A stretch of DNA of 64,000 nucleotides from positions 20,110 through 84,109 of the forward strand of contig CADCDE010000006.1 of assembly GCA_902800065.1 (NCBI GenBank), given 5' to 3'. Shown here in pieces: positions 1 through 7,609 of this stretch. The notes below the pieces were generated by a model. The model did no database searches. It was given only the letters and a program-made list of their open reading frames with translations, and had not been told where the DNA came from. Position numbers and translations under genes: made by a program. The stretch comes from an uncultured Ruminococcus sp. (lineage in GTDB: Bacteria; Bacillota; Clostridia; Oscillospirales; Acutalibacteraceae). How positions within the stretch are numbered: position 1 is the stretch's first letter; each line of letters begins with the position of its first letter.

Positions 1-1
1 G

Positions 2-1063
2 GGCTTTAAAAAAGTCCTTGTTATCGGCTCGTCAATGGGATATGGTCTTGCTTCGAGAATAACTGCCGCTTATTCATTCGGTGCAGCAACTCTCGGAGTT
101 ATCTTCGACAAACCTGCAAACGGTTCAAGGACTGCAAGTGCAGGCTGGTATAATACTGCTGCATTCGAGGAATTTGCCCACGCTGACGGACTTTATGCAA
201 GAACAGTGAATGGTGATGCTTATTCAAAGGAAATAAAAGATAAGGTCATTGACATTATCAAAAAAGATATGGGAAAGGTAGATATGGTTATATACAGTCT
301 TGCTGCTCCAAGAAGAACAATGCCTGACGGTACTGTATACAGCTCTGTTCTTAAAACTGTCGGTGAGGCTTATACAAACAAGACTATTGATTTGAAAAAT
401 AATACAGTCAGTGATATAACAGTTGAGCCTGCAAGTGAAGATGAAATTACAGCGACCATAAAGGTTATGGGCGGTGAGGATTGGCAGGACTGGATAAAGG
501 CTTTGAAAGCTGCCGATGCAATAGAAGAAAACGCCGTAACAGTAGCTTATTCATATATAGGTCCCGAAATAACTCACCCAATGTATGCAGATGGCTCTAT
601 CGGTAAGGCAAAAGACCACCTCTTTGAAACTGCAAAGGCTATTACCAATAACTCTGACGGTATCAAGGCATATATCTCAGTGAATAAAGCTCTTGTTACA
701 CAGTCAAGTGCAGCAATTCCGATAGTTCCGCTTTATATATCTATCCTTTATAAAGTAATGAAAGAACAAGGGGTTCACGAGGGATGTATCGAGCAGATGT
801 GCAGATTGTTCAATACCAAGCTTACGAAAAATACCGTTGAAACAGATGAGCCCTGCCGTATCAGAATGGACGATTGGGAGATGGCTGAGGGTGTACAGAG
901 TGCCGTCAATAAATTATGGAGTGAAATTTCAAGTGACAATCTTGATACACACGCTGACCTTGACGGTTATCATAATGACTTCTATAAACTTTTCGGCTTC
1001 AATGCGGATAGTATTGATTACGACCTTGACGTTGACATTGAAAGAACAATAAAAGATGTTTGA
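2..1063 (+). CDS. fabV: Trans-2-enoyl-CoA/ACP reductase FabV (5' end outside window)
   Basis: NADH-dependent enoyl reductase that catalyses the last reductive step of a fatty-acid elongation round, or crotonyl-CoA reduction, in the cytoplasm. The frame is open from base 2, so the true start lies upstream; the first in-window ATG at 35 is internal. Visible marks are the dinucleotide-binding stretch VLVIGSSMGYGLASR at the window edge, the AGWYNTAAFE segment typical of FabV, and the catalytic Y-x8-K pair (YADGSIGKAK, Tyr codon at 584, Lys codon at 611). This long spacing separates FabV from FabI and FabL, which have a shorter Y-x6-K. Roughly 354 residues are visible of a family usually near 400. 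It ends just before a strong hairpin terminator. Family assignment is firm; physiological substrate (ACP or CoA) cannot be told from sequence. Confidence 0.93.
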   Translation, partial: GFKKVLVIGSSMGYGLASRITAAYSFGAATLGVIFDKPANGSRTASAGWYNTAAFEEFAHADGLYARTVNGDAYSKEIKDKVIDIIKKDMGKVDMVIYSLAAPRRTMPDGTVYSSVLKTVGEAYTNKTIDLKNNTVSDITVEPASEDEITATIKVMGGEDWQDWIKALKAADAIEENAVTVAYSYIGPEITHPMYADGSIGKAKDHLFETAKAITNNSDGIKAYISVNKALVTQSSAAIPIVPLYISILYKVMKEQGVHEGCIEQMCRLFNTKLTKNTVETDEPCRIRMDDWEMAEGVQSAVNKLWSEISSDNLDTHADLDGYHNDFYKLFGFNADSIDYDLDVDIERTIKDV

Positions 1064-1077
1064 TTCAGAATAATAAA

Positions 1078-1106
1078 AAAGCAGTACCAAAATTTGGTAC
1101 TGCTTT
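1078..1106. terminator. Bidirectional rho-independent terminator
   Basis: Near-perfect palindrome with arms 1080-1091 and 1093-1104 and A/T tracts on both sides. It lies between fabV on plus and the convergent HAD remnant on minus and can serve both. Confidence 0.8.
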
Positions 1107-1113
1107 AATTGAT

Positions 1114-1663
1114 TTAAAGAGTATTTAAAAGTTCTGGTAATCTGCAAAACTCCGTGAGTTCAGATACAGCTTCACGGATAACTCCAAATCCGTAGGCAGC
1201 GTGGATAAAATCAGCTCCAGCCTTCATTGCCGAATCATAGTCCCCCTGTATATCTCCTATGTAATATGCTTTTTCAAGACCGTTTCTTTTGGCAAGCAGG
1301 GCGATATTATCGCCCTTTTCTTTGAGATTGTTTCCGTAGCACTCTATATCCTCAAAGTATTTCCAGAAATTAAAATGGTCAAGGAATGCTTCGATATGGC
1401 CCTTCTGACAGTTGCTGACTATATAAAGATGATAATTTTCTTTCAGGGATACGAGTGTTTTTTCAAGACATGGATATAATTCTCCGCCGTTTCTTCTGAG
1501 ATATTCGTTTTCATATTCACAGCACATATCAAGTAACTTCATTCTTTCATCTTTGGGAAGGTCTGAAAAAATTATATCTGCTATCCTGTCCATTGTGAGC
1601 CCCATAACATTCATGATGTCATTTAAGGCAGATAGGAAGATTAAATCTGGTGTGCTGATTCAT
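1114..1663 (-). pseudogene. HAD-family phosphatase remnant lacking the catalytic N-terminus
   Basis: The readable frame (from 1614, open back to about 1659) resembles phosphoglycolate-phosphatase-like HAD hydrolases. Motif II (YIVSNCQ), the motif III lysine region (LKEKGDN) and motif IV (YIGDIQGDYDSA) are all present. The N-terminal DxDGT motif that holds the nucleophilic aspartate is absent. A good ribosome site (GGAGG at 1675-1679) precedes an ATG at 1663 that reads MNQHTRFNL and stops after 14 codons. The HAD-like sequence STPDLIFLSALNDIM is in another frame immediately after. The simplest reading is a small deletion plus frameshift that removed motif I. An alternative is a short non-catalytic HAD-like protein starting at 1614, but no ribosome site supports that. 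Confidence 0.65.
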
Positions 1664-1705
1664 TTTTTTAGATACCTCCGTAATCATAAAATTTTGATTG
1701 GTATT

Positions 1706-1714
1706 ATTATAACA
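1706..1714 (-). promoter_or_regulatory. Probable extended -10 promoter of the HAD remnant
   Basis: On minus the sequence reads TGTTATAAT, an extended -10 box, about 43 bases upstream of the ATG at 1663. The -35 region is poor. Confidence 0.4.
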
Positions 1715-1768
1715 CATATGTATATCCTGCGACTACAATTTATAAAAAATTTTTTACTTTGAAAGAAA

Positions 1769-1811
1769 GAGCGTATCACCGTTTGAATGGGTGATACGCT
1801 CAAATTTTTTC
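1769..1811 (-). terminator. Hairpin terminator after the DUF1540 gene
   Basis: Perfect 12-bp stem (1769-1780 with 1790-1801) with a 9-base loop, just downstream of the DUF1540 gene on minus. A T-rich tract follows on either strand, so it may act in both directions. Confidence 0.6.
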
Positions 1812-1817
1812 GGGGAA

Positions 1818-1982
1818 TCAGTTTTTAGCCGAGAATGAAAGACAATCCGTGCATTGTTCCATAGAGGGATTATTTTCGTGAGTGCCTATCTGTACAGTGT
1901 TGAGAGAGCAGTAATCATAGTTTTTGCAATGATGTCTGCATTGCTCAACGGTGCATTGTATGCTTCTGTTAATGTTTTCCAT
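1818..1982 (-). CDS. DUF1540 small cysteine-rich protein
   Basis: A 54-residue protein. It begins with ATG at 1982, preceded at good spacing by AAAGGAG. The cysteine pattern fits DUF1540: CTVEQCRHHCKNYDYC near residues 10-25, then a Q-I-G turn, then CTDCLSF near residues 44-50. Small proteins of this family occur in Clostridia, often as spore or metal-binding candidates, but the function is not established. The gene stands alone between the HAD remnant and the divergent AIM24-type gene and is followed by a 12-bp stem hairpin. The call rests on the cysteine spacing, the ribosome site and codon structure. Confidence 0.75.
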   Translation of the reverse strand: MENINRSIQCTVEQCRHHCKNYDYCSLNTVQIGTHENNPSMEQCTDCLSFSAKN

Positions 1983-2088
1983 ACTGTAATATCTCCTTTG
2001 TGCCGTTTATTAACGACACTTATAGTATGGCACTGTCATTGTTATTATATTCACTGTACCTTTACTGAAAAATATTTTTTTGATACAC

Positions 2089-2117
2089 TTGTTATTTTGA
2101 TGTGTTTGTGCTATAAT
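2089..2117 (+). promoter_or_regulatory. Promoter of the AIM24-family gene
   Basis: TTGTTA at 2089-2094 and TATAAT at 2112-2117 with a 17-bp spacer, about 60 bases upstream of the start codon. Confidence 0.75.
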
Positions 2118-2177
2118 AAATTCAGTACAAATATTCTGTATATTTTTCTAAAAAAATGTATATTATGAGGTGATTTT

Positions 2178-2855
2178 ATGCAGTATGAAATTATTGGCGG
2201 AAATCTTCCTGCTGTTCTTTGCAGACTTAAAAGAGGCGAAAAAATAATCTGTCAGGGTGGCGGAATGTCATGGATGGACAGCACGTTCAAAATGGAAACG
2301 CACACGGGCGGTATCGGAAAAATGTTCGGCAGGGCTTTTACGGGTGAGTCTGTTTTTACCAATACATATGTAGCCGAGGCTGACGGTGAAATAGCTTTTG
2401 CATCGAGCTTTCCGGGCGAGATAATGGCTGTTGAGGTACACAGCGGAAAAAGCATTATCGCACAGAAATCCGCATTTATGGCAATGGAAGAAACAGTTGA
2501 TATGTCAGTGCATTTTCAGCAGAAGGTAAGCGGCGGTTTCTTTGGCGGTGAAGGATTTATCATGCAGAAATTCACAGGAAACGGTATTGTTTTTCTTGAA
2601 GTTGACGGTGCTGTAAAAGAATATAATCTTGCAAAGGGTGAAAAGAAAATTCTTGATACAGGACATCTCGTTATGATGGAAGATACCTGCACTATGTCTA
2701 TTGAGATGGTGAAGGGCGTCAAAAATATGCTGTTCGGCGGCGAAGGTCTTTTCAATACAGTAGTTACCGGTCCCGGCAAAATATTCGTTCAGACAATGCC
2801 AATATCCAACATGGCATCAGTTATCGGAAGACTTATCCCCAGAAGCGGCGGCTGA
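2178..2855 (+). CDS. AIM24 family protein (TIGR00266/DUF124)
   Basis: A 225-residue soluble protein of the AIM24/TIGR00266 family, a beta-rich fold of repeated glycine-containing hairpins. Its bacterial role is unknown; a yeast relative acts in mitochondrial inner-membrane organisation. Typical segments are the N-terminal VLCRLKRGEKIICQGGGMSW, the paired FFGGEGFIMQKFTG and LFGGEGLFNTVVTGPG repeats, and the closing VFLEVDGAV and IFVQTMP strands. The start is ATG at 2178 with GAGGTG 5 bases upstream. It is monocistronic: a consensus promoter precedes it and a strong hairpin follows. There is no signal peptide or membrane segment. Family confidence is high, function unknown. Confidence 0.9.
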   Translation: MQYEIIGGNLPAVLCRLKRGEKIICQGGGMSWMDSTFKMETHTGGIGKMFGRAFTGESVFTNTYVAEADGEIAFASSFPGEIMAVEVHSGKSIIAQKSAFMAMEETVDMSVHFQQKVSGGFFGGEGFIMQKFTGNGIVFLEVDGAVKEYNLAKGEKKILDTGHLVMMEDTCTMSIEMVKGVKNMLFGGEGLFNTVVTGPGKIFVQTMPISNMASVIGRLIPRSGG

Positions 2856-2879
2856 TTAAAAAATTAAACAAACAAATAC

Positions 2880-2918
2880 AAAGAGAACTGTTCTTTTTTC
2901 AAGGAGCAGTTCTCTTTC
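2880..2918. terminator. Terminator between convergent genes
   Basis: Stem of about 16 bp (AAAGAGAACTG against CAGTTCTCTTT, extended by G-U pairs) between the AIM24-family gene on plus and the zinc-ribbon gene on minus. Confidence 0.75.
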
Positions 2919-2920
2919 GT

Positions 2921-3439
2921 TTACAATCCGAGCAAGGGTGTCACGAATGACAGGAGCCAGTCAACAAGATAAGCGAATCCCACGAGTATTATTAAAAATC
3001 CGATAAATGAGAGTATGCGGATAAGTCGAGCTTTATTTTCGGGGAGGGTATCATCTTTATCCTGCTGACGTGATTTTTCGAGAAATTCGATATCTTCGTT
3101 GTCAATTTCATGTATGGAATCTTCATTCAATGCACCTATTCCGACAAGTGTTTCAACAGCTTTGTCGTAGTAGGCAATGGGAACGCAAAAGGCACAGTTT
3201 TCTGGGGGAGCAGAATTTAATATCTGCAAGCCCGTGTCATATCTTTCCTCTGTGACGGAAAAAGGGATATCAGCTTCTGTAAGTGCCGACTTTATTCTTT
3301 CAAGTTCAAAGCCGTTTGCGGTAACTATTTTGACGGGAGAATAGTGACTTGGTTCGGTGATAAGTTTTCTTCCGCAGCGGGGACATTTCTCCAAATCTTT
3401 ATTAAAGTGTAAGTTTTTACATTTTGAACAGTATTTCAA
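2921..3439 (-). CDS. Zinc-ribbon membrane protein of unknown function
   Basis: A 172-residue protein. I place the start at TTG 3439 because GGAG lies 8 bases upstream; the longer frame reaching to 3496 begins in A/T-rich leader without a ribosome site. The N-terminus has two CxxC knuckles (CSKC, CPRC) that form a small zinc ribbon. A middle region near residues 35-110 (VKIVTANGFELERIKSALTE, then VPIAYYDKAVETLVGIG) resembles DUF2007-like signal-transduction modules. An acidic linker follows, then one or two C-terminal membrane segments (LIRILSFIGFLIILVGFAYL). Bacterial zinc-ribbon membrane proteins of this build are common and mostly uncharacterised. It stands alone on minus, and no function is assigned. 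Confidence 0.75.
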   Translation of the reverse strand: MKYCSKCKNLHFNKDLEKCPRCGRKLITEPSHYSPVKIVTANGFELERIKSALTEADIPFSVTEERYDTGLQILNSAPPENCAFCVPIAYYDKAVETLVGIGALNEDSIHEIDNEDIEFLEKSRQQDKDDTLPENKARLIRILSFIGFLIILVGFAYLVDWLLSFVTPLLGL

Positions 3440-3718
3440 CGCTATCACTCCATGTTTTTTTATAATAATTATATTAATAAAGCGATAAAAAGTCAAAGGC
3501 TGAAATGGAAAATATAGGACTGTAAAAAAATTGTAATAAATTTGTAACAGGTATTATTGTATAAATATACAAAAAATAAAACTTTAAAATATCATAAATA
3601 TACAATGAAAACGCCTAAAATTCTATTGAAGAAAATAAAGTGCGTGTAATTATCGTCAAAATCACCAAAAAGGCGTTAAGGAATAAAATTGAAAAAATAA
3701 AAAAATGATACATTTAGC

Positions 3719-3747
3719 TTGCAATTTCGGACATATCATTGTATAAT
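3719..3747 (+). promoter_or_regulatory. Strong promoter of the starch-binding protein gene
   Basis: TTGCAA at 3719-3724, a 17-bp spacer and TATAAT at 3742-3747. A small leader hairpin follows (AAAGTCGC with GCGGCTTT, about 3758-3779), which could stabilise the transcript. GGAGG lies ahead of the ATG at 3817. The 220 bases upstream of the promoter are A/T-rich and show nothing else I can support. Confidence 0.8.
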
Positions 3748-3816
3748 ATCATAAGATAAAGTCGCATATAAGCGGCTTTACATATTTATTTTTGTGTAAT
3801 TAGGAGGACGATTACA

Positions 3817-5892
3817 ATGTACAAGAAAAAGATCATAGGCATTGCTCTTATCGCAGCTATGGTAAGTTCAATGGCAGCTACAAGCGTAAGTGCAAGAGAT
3901 TTCATTCCGGATGATGAAGTTGCAGATTATTTCAGCAACCATACAATCGGTGTTATTGGCGGCTTTAACGGCTGGGCTTCTGACGTTGCAAAATTGACAG
4001 ACGAAGACGGTGACGGCATATACACAGCCGTTGTTGAGAATGTTGAACCCGGTACATATGAGTTCAAAGTTCGTGCAGACGAAGCTTGGGACGATAGCTG
4101 GGGCGAGTACGAAGCAGATTATGACCGTACATTCAACAGCCAGACAAACTGCAGCATAACAGTTGAAGAAACAGGTAATCTCGTTGTTGAGCTTGATACA
4201 ACAGGTGACGACAGCGTTGTTTGGCCTGTAAATTATTATATGCAGACAGAAGAACCCGTTGAAGAACCCACAGGTACACCGAGCAGATATGGTATCGTTG
4301 GCAGCATGACAGGCTGGGGCAATGATAGTGCTGACTTCGCAATGTATGAGACAGAAACAGGCGTGTATGTTGGTACAACAACAGAGCTTCCTGCAGGTGA
4401 CTATCAGTTCAAAGTTCGTGCTGACAGCGACTGGACAGACAGCTGGGGCGTTTATGAAGAAGATTATGACAGAACATACAACAGCCAGACCAATCTTGAA
4501 GTAACTCTTGATGAAGCTGCTGTTATCACAGTTAAGCTTGATACAACAGGTGATGATGAAATAGTTTGGCCTGTAAGCTATAAGATCGGTGACGGCGAGT
4601 GGGTATACACAGGTCCGGAAACAGAAGAGCCCGAGCCAGCAAATGTAAGCAGATACGGTATCGTTGGCAACATGACAGGCTGGGGCAACGATGCTGACTA
4701 TGCTATGTACGAAGTAGAAGCAGGCGTATATGTTGGTAAGACAGCAGAGCTTCCCGCAGGTGACTATCAGTTCAAGGTACGTGCTGACAGCGATTGGGCA
4801 GACAGCTGGGGCGTTTATGAAGAAGACTATGACAGAACATACAACAGCCAGACCAATCTTGAAGTAACTCTTGATGAAGCTGCTGTTATCACAGTTATGC
4901 TTGATGCAACAGGTGATGACGAAGCAGTTTGGCCTGTAAGCTATAAGATCGGTGACGGCGAGTGGGTTTACACAGGTTCCGAACAGTCAGGAGAAGTTTC
5001 AGAGGTTTCAGAAGTATCTGAAGTTTCAGAAGTATCTGAAGTTTCAGAAGTATCAGAAGTATCAGAGGTTTCAGAAGTATCTGAAGTTGTTCCGGTTGAC
5101 GAACCTTCAAAGCCTGAGTACTATGAGACAAAAGTAACAGACTACATCTACTTCGACAACAGCGAAACAAAGTGGGAAAAGGTTTATGCTTACTGGTGGC
5201 ATTCAGACTATGCAAGAACTTTTGACCTTGAGAACAATGACTGGGGTATCGTAAAGACAGTCAATGAAGAAACAGGTGTAGAAGGTTGGGAGCCTGTTGG
5301 ATTCCCTGGTACAGAAATGACTCAGATCGAAGGCACAGACATTTGGCAGGCAAGAGTTCCTTTCAACGCACAGATGATCATATTCAACAGCGGTAAGACC
5401 GACGAGCAGATCTGGGCTGGTGAAACAGGCTATCAGACTGCAGACCTCAAATTCGATGACAAAGCAAATGCTGGTCAGATCTATGTAGTAGATGCATCTA
5501 CTGAGGCTAAAGCGGGCAGAGGCAAAGAGAAGACAAAGCTCAAGTACAATGTTGGTGAGTGGAAAGCTTATGACGGCAAATTTATGTCAGAGCAGATCGG
5601 TGAACTTCCTCCGGTTTCAGAGGTAAGCACAACAGGCGGCGATGAGTCACAGACTTCACAGGCACCTTCACAGAATTCAGCTCAGACACCTTCACAGAAT
5701 TCAACTCAGACACCTTCACAGAATTCAACTCAGACACCTTCACAGCAGTCAACGACTCAGCCTTCACAGAGAAGCACAACAACTCCTGTAGTTAACACAG
5801 GTGATGCTACAATGCCTATCGCAGTAGGTGCAGTTGCAGTTATGGCTCTCGGTGCAGCAGTTATCGCTTCAAAGAAAAAGGAGCAGGAATAA
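3817..5892 (+). CDS. Secreted multi-module starch-binding surface protein
   Basis: A 691-residue secreted protein. It has an N-terminal signal peptide (hydrophobic core IIGIALIAAMVSS, cleavage after SVSA). Three repeats of about 90 residues follow, each with an NGW/TGWG start, a YEFKVRAD-type strand, a WxDSWG motif and a closing VVWPV-type strand. These resemble X25/SusE-like alpha-glucan-binding modules of pullulanases and amylosome proteins. After a tandem EVS linker comes a CBM26-like module near residues 440-590: YIYFDNS, KVYAYWW, FPGTEMT, MIIFNSG and QTADLKF carry the aromatic and QT-D residues of that family. A Ser/Gln/Thr/Pro linker then leads to VNTGD, a hydrophobic stretch and KKK, which looks like a wall-anchor tail. 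No catalytic module is present, so it should bind starch rather than cut it. A strong promoter precedes it and a hairpin terminator follows. Confidence 0.85.
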   Translation: MYKKKIIGIALIAAMVSSMAATSVSARDFIPDDEVADYFSNHTIGVIGGFNGWASDVAKLTDEDGDGIYTAVVENVEPGTYEFKVRADEAWDDSWGEYEADYDRTFNSQTNCSITVEETGNLVVELDTTGDDSVVWPVNYYMQTEEPVEEPTGTPSRYGIVGSMTGWGNDSADFAMYETETGVYVGTTTELPAGDYQFKVRADSDWTDSWGVYEEDYDRTYNSQTNLEVTLDEAAVITVKLDTTGDDEIVWPVSYKIGDGEWVYTGPETEEPEPANVSRYGIVGNMTGWGNDADYAMYEVEAGVYVGKTAELPAGDYQFKVRADSDWADSWGVYEEDYDRTYNSQTNLEVTLDEAAVITVMLDATGDDEAVWPVSYKIGDGEWVYTGSEQSGEVSEVSEVSEVSEVSEVSEVSEVSEVSEVSEVVPVDEPSKPEYYETKVTDYIYFDNSETKWEKVYAYWWHSDYARTFDLENNDWGIVKTVNEETGVEGWEPVGFPGTEMTQIEGTDIWQARVPFNAQMIIFNSGKTDEQIWAGETGYQTADLKFDDKANAGQIYVVDASTEAKAGRGKEKTKLKYNVGEWKAYDGKFMSEQIGELPPVSEVSTTGGDESQTSQAPSQNSAQTPSQNSTQTPSQNSTQTPSQQSTTQPSQRSTTTPVVNTGDATMPIAVGAVAVMALGAAVIASKKKEQE
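4993..5082 (+). repeat. In-frame 9-bp tandem repeat coding for Glu-Val-Ser
   Basis: Ten consecutive 9-base units (variants of GAAGTTTCA and GAAGTATCT) code an EVS linker between the third X25-like module and the CBM26-like module. Such repeats can change length by slippage, always in frame. Confidence 0.9.
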
Positions 5893-5933
5893 TTCCCTGA
5901 CAATCCTTCAGACGAAGTTTAACTAAAAAATAT

Positions 5934-5972
5934 TCTCTCCGTTCATCTTTTGATGTTCGGAGAGATTTTTTT
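5934..5972 (+). terminator. Terminator after the starch-binding protein gene
   Basis: TCTCTCCG (5934-5941) pairs with CGGAGAGA (5958-5965), followed by seven T residues. Confidence 0.85.
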
Positions 5973-6099
5973 CAATTAGCAATTAGCAATTAATTGTGTG
6001 GTCCAATTAAAAAAATAACTGCATTACTGTTATGCCAAAAACATAAGTAATGCAGTTACTTGATTTAATTGTACATTGCACATTGCTAATTGCTAATTG
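5973..6099. repeat. Palindromic intergenic element with embedded terminator
   Basis: A 127-bp element bounded by a perfect 18-bp inverted repeat (5973-5990 and 6082-6099) built of AATTAGC heptamers. Inside lies a 13-bp stem (6016-6028 with 6046-6058) which, read on minus, is followed by a T-run and is well placed to terminate the TraB-like gene. The symmetry resembles short non-autonomous elements found between genes in Firmicutes. No coding capacity and no clear target duplication. Confidence 0.6.
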
Positions 6100-6101
6100 G
6101 T

Positions 6102-7190
6102 TTATGCAGCTTCGGGGAGCTTTTCGGTAACAGTTATCTGGTCGGGGGAGGTTATTTTTGTAACGGTGATACCCTGTTTTTGGAGAAGTGAAATGATACC
6201 GTCATCGCCAAGGAAATGTGCCGAGCCTACAACGAGCATGGCTGTTTTATCGCCTTTCATGTATTCAATGAGCTTTTCGGTCATTCCTGCATTTCTGTCG
6301 GTAAGCATTGATTTATTGTATTCGTCAAGAAGTGCTTTTTGTTCTTCGGTGAGAGAATCCATATCTATATCAGCTTCATCTGAAACATCTTCCGATGACA
6401 TTGTGCCTGTTTTCCATTTTTCATACAGATTTTTTATTTCCTTGGTCTGTTCTTCAATAGCGTTGGTTTCGGCATACTGTGCAAGCATGAGTTCCACAAG
6501 TTCATCTGAAAAATCATTGAACATACTCATCTGAAATTCCATTGATTCAACTTCATTGATTTCTTTGCCGTCTTTTTTTGCACGGGTAGTCAGAGTAATG
6601 TCAACACCGTTTGAAGCATTGAGACCGGCTTTTGAAATGATGATATTTTCAAGCAGACTTTCCCACATAAGGGGCTTGTAATAATCATACATTGCATTGT
6701 ACATACCCTCGGATTTCAGTATATCGACAAGTGAACTGTATGTTTCTGTTGAGATATGGTCTTTTATTGTAGTGCCGTCAGAGTATATAATGTCAGTCAG
6801 AAATTTTGTATCTGTTGAAATGCTTGCGAATATATCTGACATATCGACTTCAAATGCGAGCATTTCGCTGTCTGAATAGGCTTTTTCAAAGTAATCGGGA
6901 AGATGGTTGACCATATCATCAGCCGCATGGATAGAGCCGAAAAGATAAGCGTAATTACCGTCACTGTCCTCTGCTTTCCACATGAGAGGGGTTATGAGAT
7001 TTTTGTCTGTACTGCTTTGGGAAACCTGAGTATTTGATTCATCTGTTGGCTTTGAAACAGCAGAGACAGTTTTTGAGGTCTGGGATTCGACCTTGAACAT
7101 ATCATTCTTTTCGATATGCTTGCATCCGCTCAGAGCAGGTATGACAAGAAGTGCAGCCATTGCCGAGCATATTATTTTTTTGATTTTCAT
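6102..7190 (-). CDS. TraB/GumN family lipoprotein
   Basis: A 362-residue lipoprotein of the TraB/GumN family, related to TIKI-type metalloproteases; the bacterial substrate is unknown. The start is ATG 7190, with AAAGGAC upstream. The signal sequence ends in the lipobox LSGC, so the protein should be anchored outside the membrane. The two family motifs are present: LFGSIHAAD near the N-terminus (GxxH) and VVGSAHFLGDDGIISLL near the C-terminus (GxxHxxGxxG). The conserved glutamate lies in AFEVDMSD. It sits between surface-protein genes and has its own promoter and its own terminator inside the palindromic element downstream. Family call is strong; activity is not shown. Confidence 0.87.
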   Translation of the reverse strand: MKIKKIICSAMAALLVIPALSGCKHIEKNDMFKVESQTSKTVSAVSKPTDESNTQVSQSSTDKNLITPLMWKAEDSDGNYAYLFGSIHAADDMVNHLPDYFEKAYSDSEMLAFEVDMSDIFASISTDTKFLTDIIYSDGTTIKDHISTETYSSLVDILKSEGMYNAMYDYYKPLMWESLLENIIISKAGLNASNGVDITLTTRAKKDGKEINEVESMEFQMSMFNDFSDELVELMLAQYAETNAIEEQTKEIKNLYEKWKTGTMSSEDVSDEADIDMDSLTEEQKALLDEYNKSMLTDRNAGMTEKLIEYMKGDKTAMLVVGSAHFLGDDGIISLLQKQGITVTKITSPDQITVTEKLPEAA

Positions 7191-7224
7191 TGAAGTATTG
7201 TCCTTTCTTTTATCAATTTGTTTT

Positions 7225-7253
7225 ATTATATCAATTATAGCAAAAAACTTCAA
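7225..7253 (-). promoter_or_regulatory. Promoter of the TraB/GumN-like gene
   Basis: On minus, TTGAAG (7248-7253), 17-bp spacer, TATAAT (7225-7230), about 35 bases upstream of the start codon. Confidence 0.7.
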
Positions 7254-7266
7254 TATTATTATTGAC

Positions 7267-7306
7267 AAAAAAATAGACGGGTATGACTTTTTCAGCTATC
7301 CCCGTT
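7267..7306 (-). terminator. Terminator after the small secreted membrane protein
   Basis: Imperfect stem (ACGGGGAT with ATACCCGT on minus) around an A-rich loop, followed by a T-run. Confidence 0.65.
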
Positions 7307-7319
7307 GAGTTTATGGAAA

Positions 7320-7526
7320 TTATTTTTTATTTTTCTTATTTCCCAAAAGCAGAAGAATGACAACAACAAGTGCTGCGACAACGATTCCAACAAGAGCAAC
7401 TATAAGTATAGTTGAATTGTCGCCTGTTGCAAAGTTTTTCGCAGATTCAAGGGCATTTGCACTGACGGGGCAGAGCATGATTACTGTCATAATGACTGCA
7501 AGCAGCGATATCAGTTTCTTTTTCAT
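7320..7526 (-). CDS. Small secreted protein with TGD-transmembrane-lysine tail
   Basis: A 68-residue protein starting at ATG 7526, chosen because AAGGAG lies 10 bases upstream; the longer frame has no ribosome site. It has a signal peptide (KKKLISLLAVIMTVIMLCPVS, cut near SANA). A mature part of only about 10 residues leads into ATGD, followed by a hydrophobic helix (ILIVALVGIVVAALVVVILL) and GNKKNKK. This is the same tail layout as in the starch-binding protein and in the next gene upstream. It may be a minimal wall-anchored or membrane peptide. No known family was recognised. A hairpin terminator follows. Confidence 0.6.
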   Translation of the reverse strand: MKKKLISLLAVIMTVIMLCPVSANALESAKNFATGDNSTILIVALVGIVVAALVVVILLLLGNKKNKK

Positions 7527-7609
7527 TTGAGCGGTCTCCTTTATTATAAAACAAAGGCACTGCCGCAAAACGACAATGCCTTATATAAATCTTAAAAAAT
7601 CAGCTTGGA

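Noticed and set aside
4993..5082. Regular short repeats that could be taken for a CRISPR array
   Set aside because: Units are 9 bp, continuous and in frame (Glu-Val-Ser), without spacers; it is a protein linker.
4133..5215. Long antisense frames inside the starch-binding protein gene
   Set aside because: They arise from the repeated, low-complexity coding sequence, lack ribosome sites and show no family resemblance.
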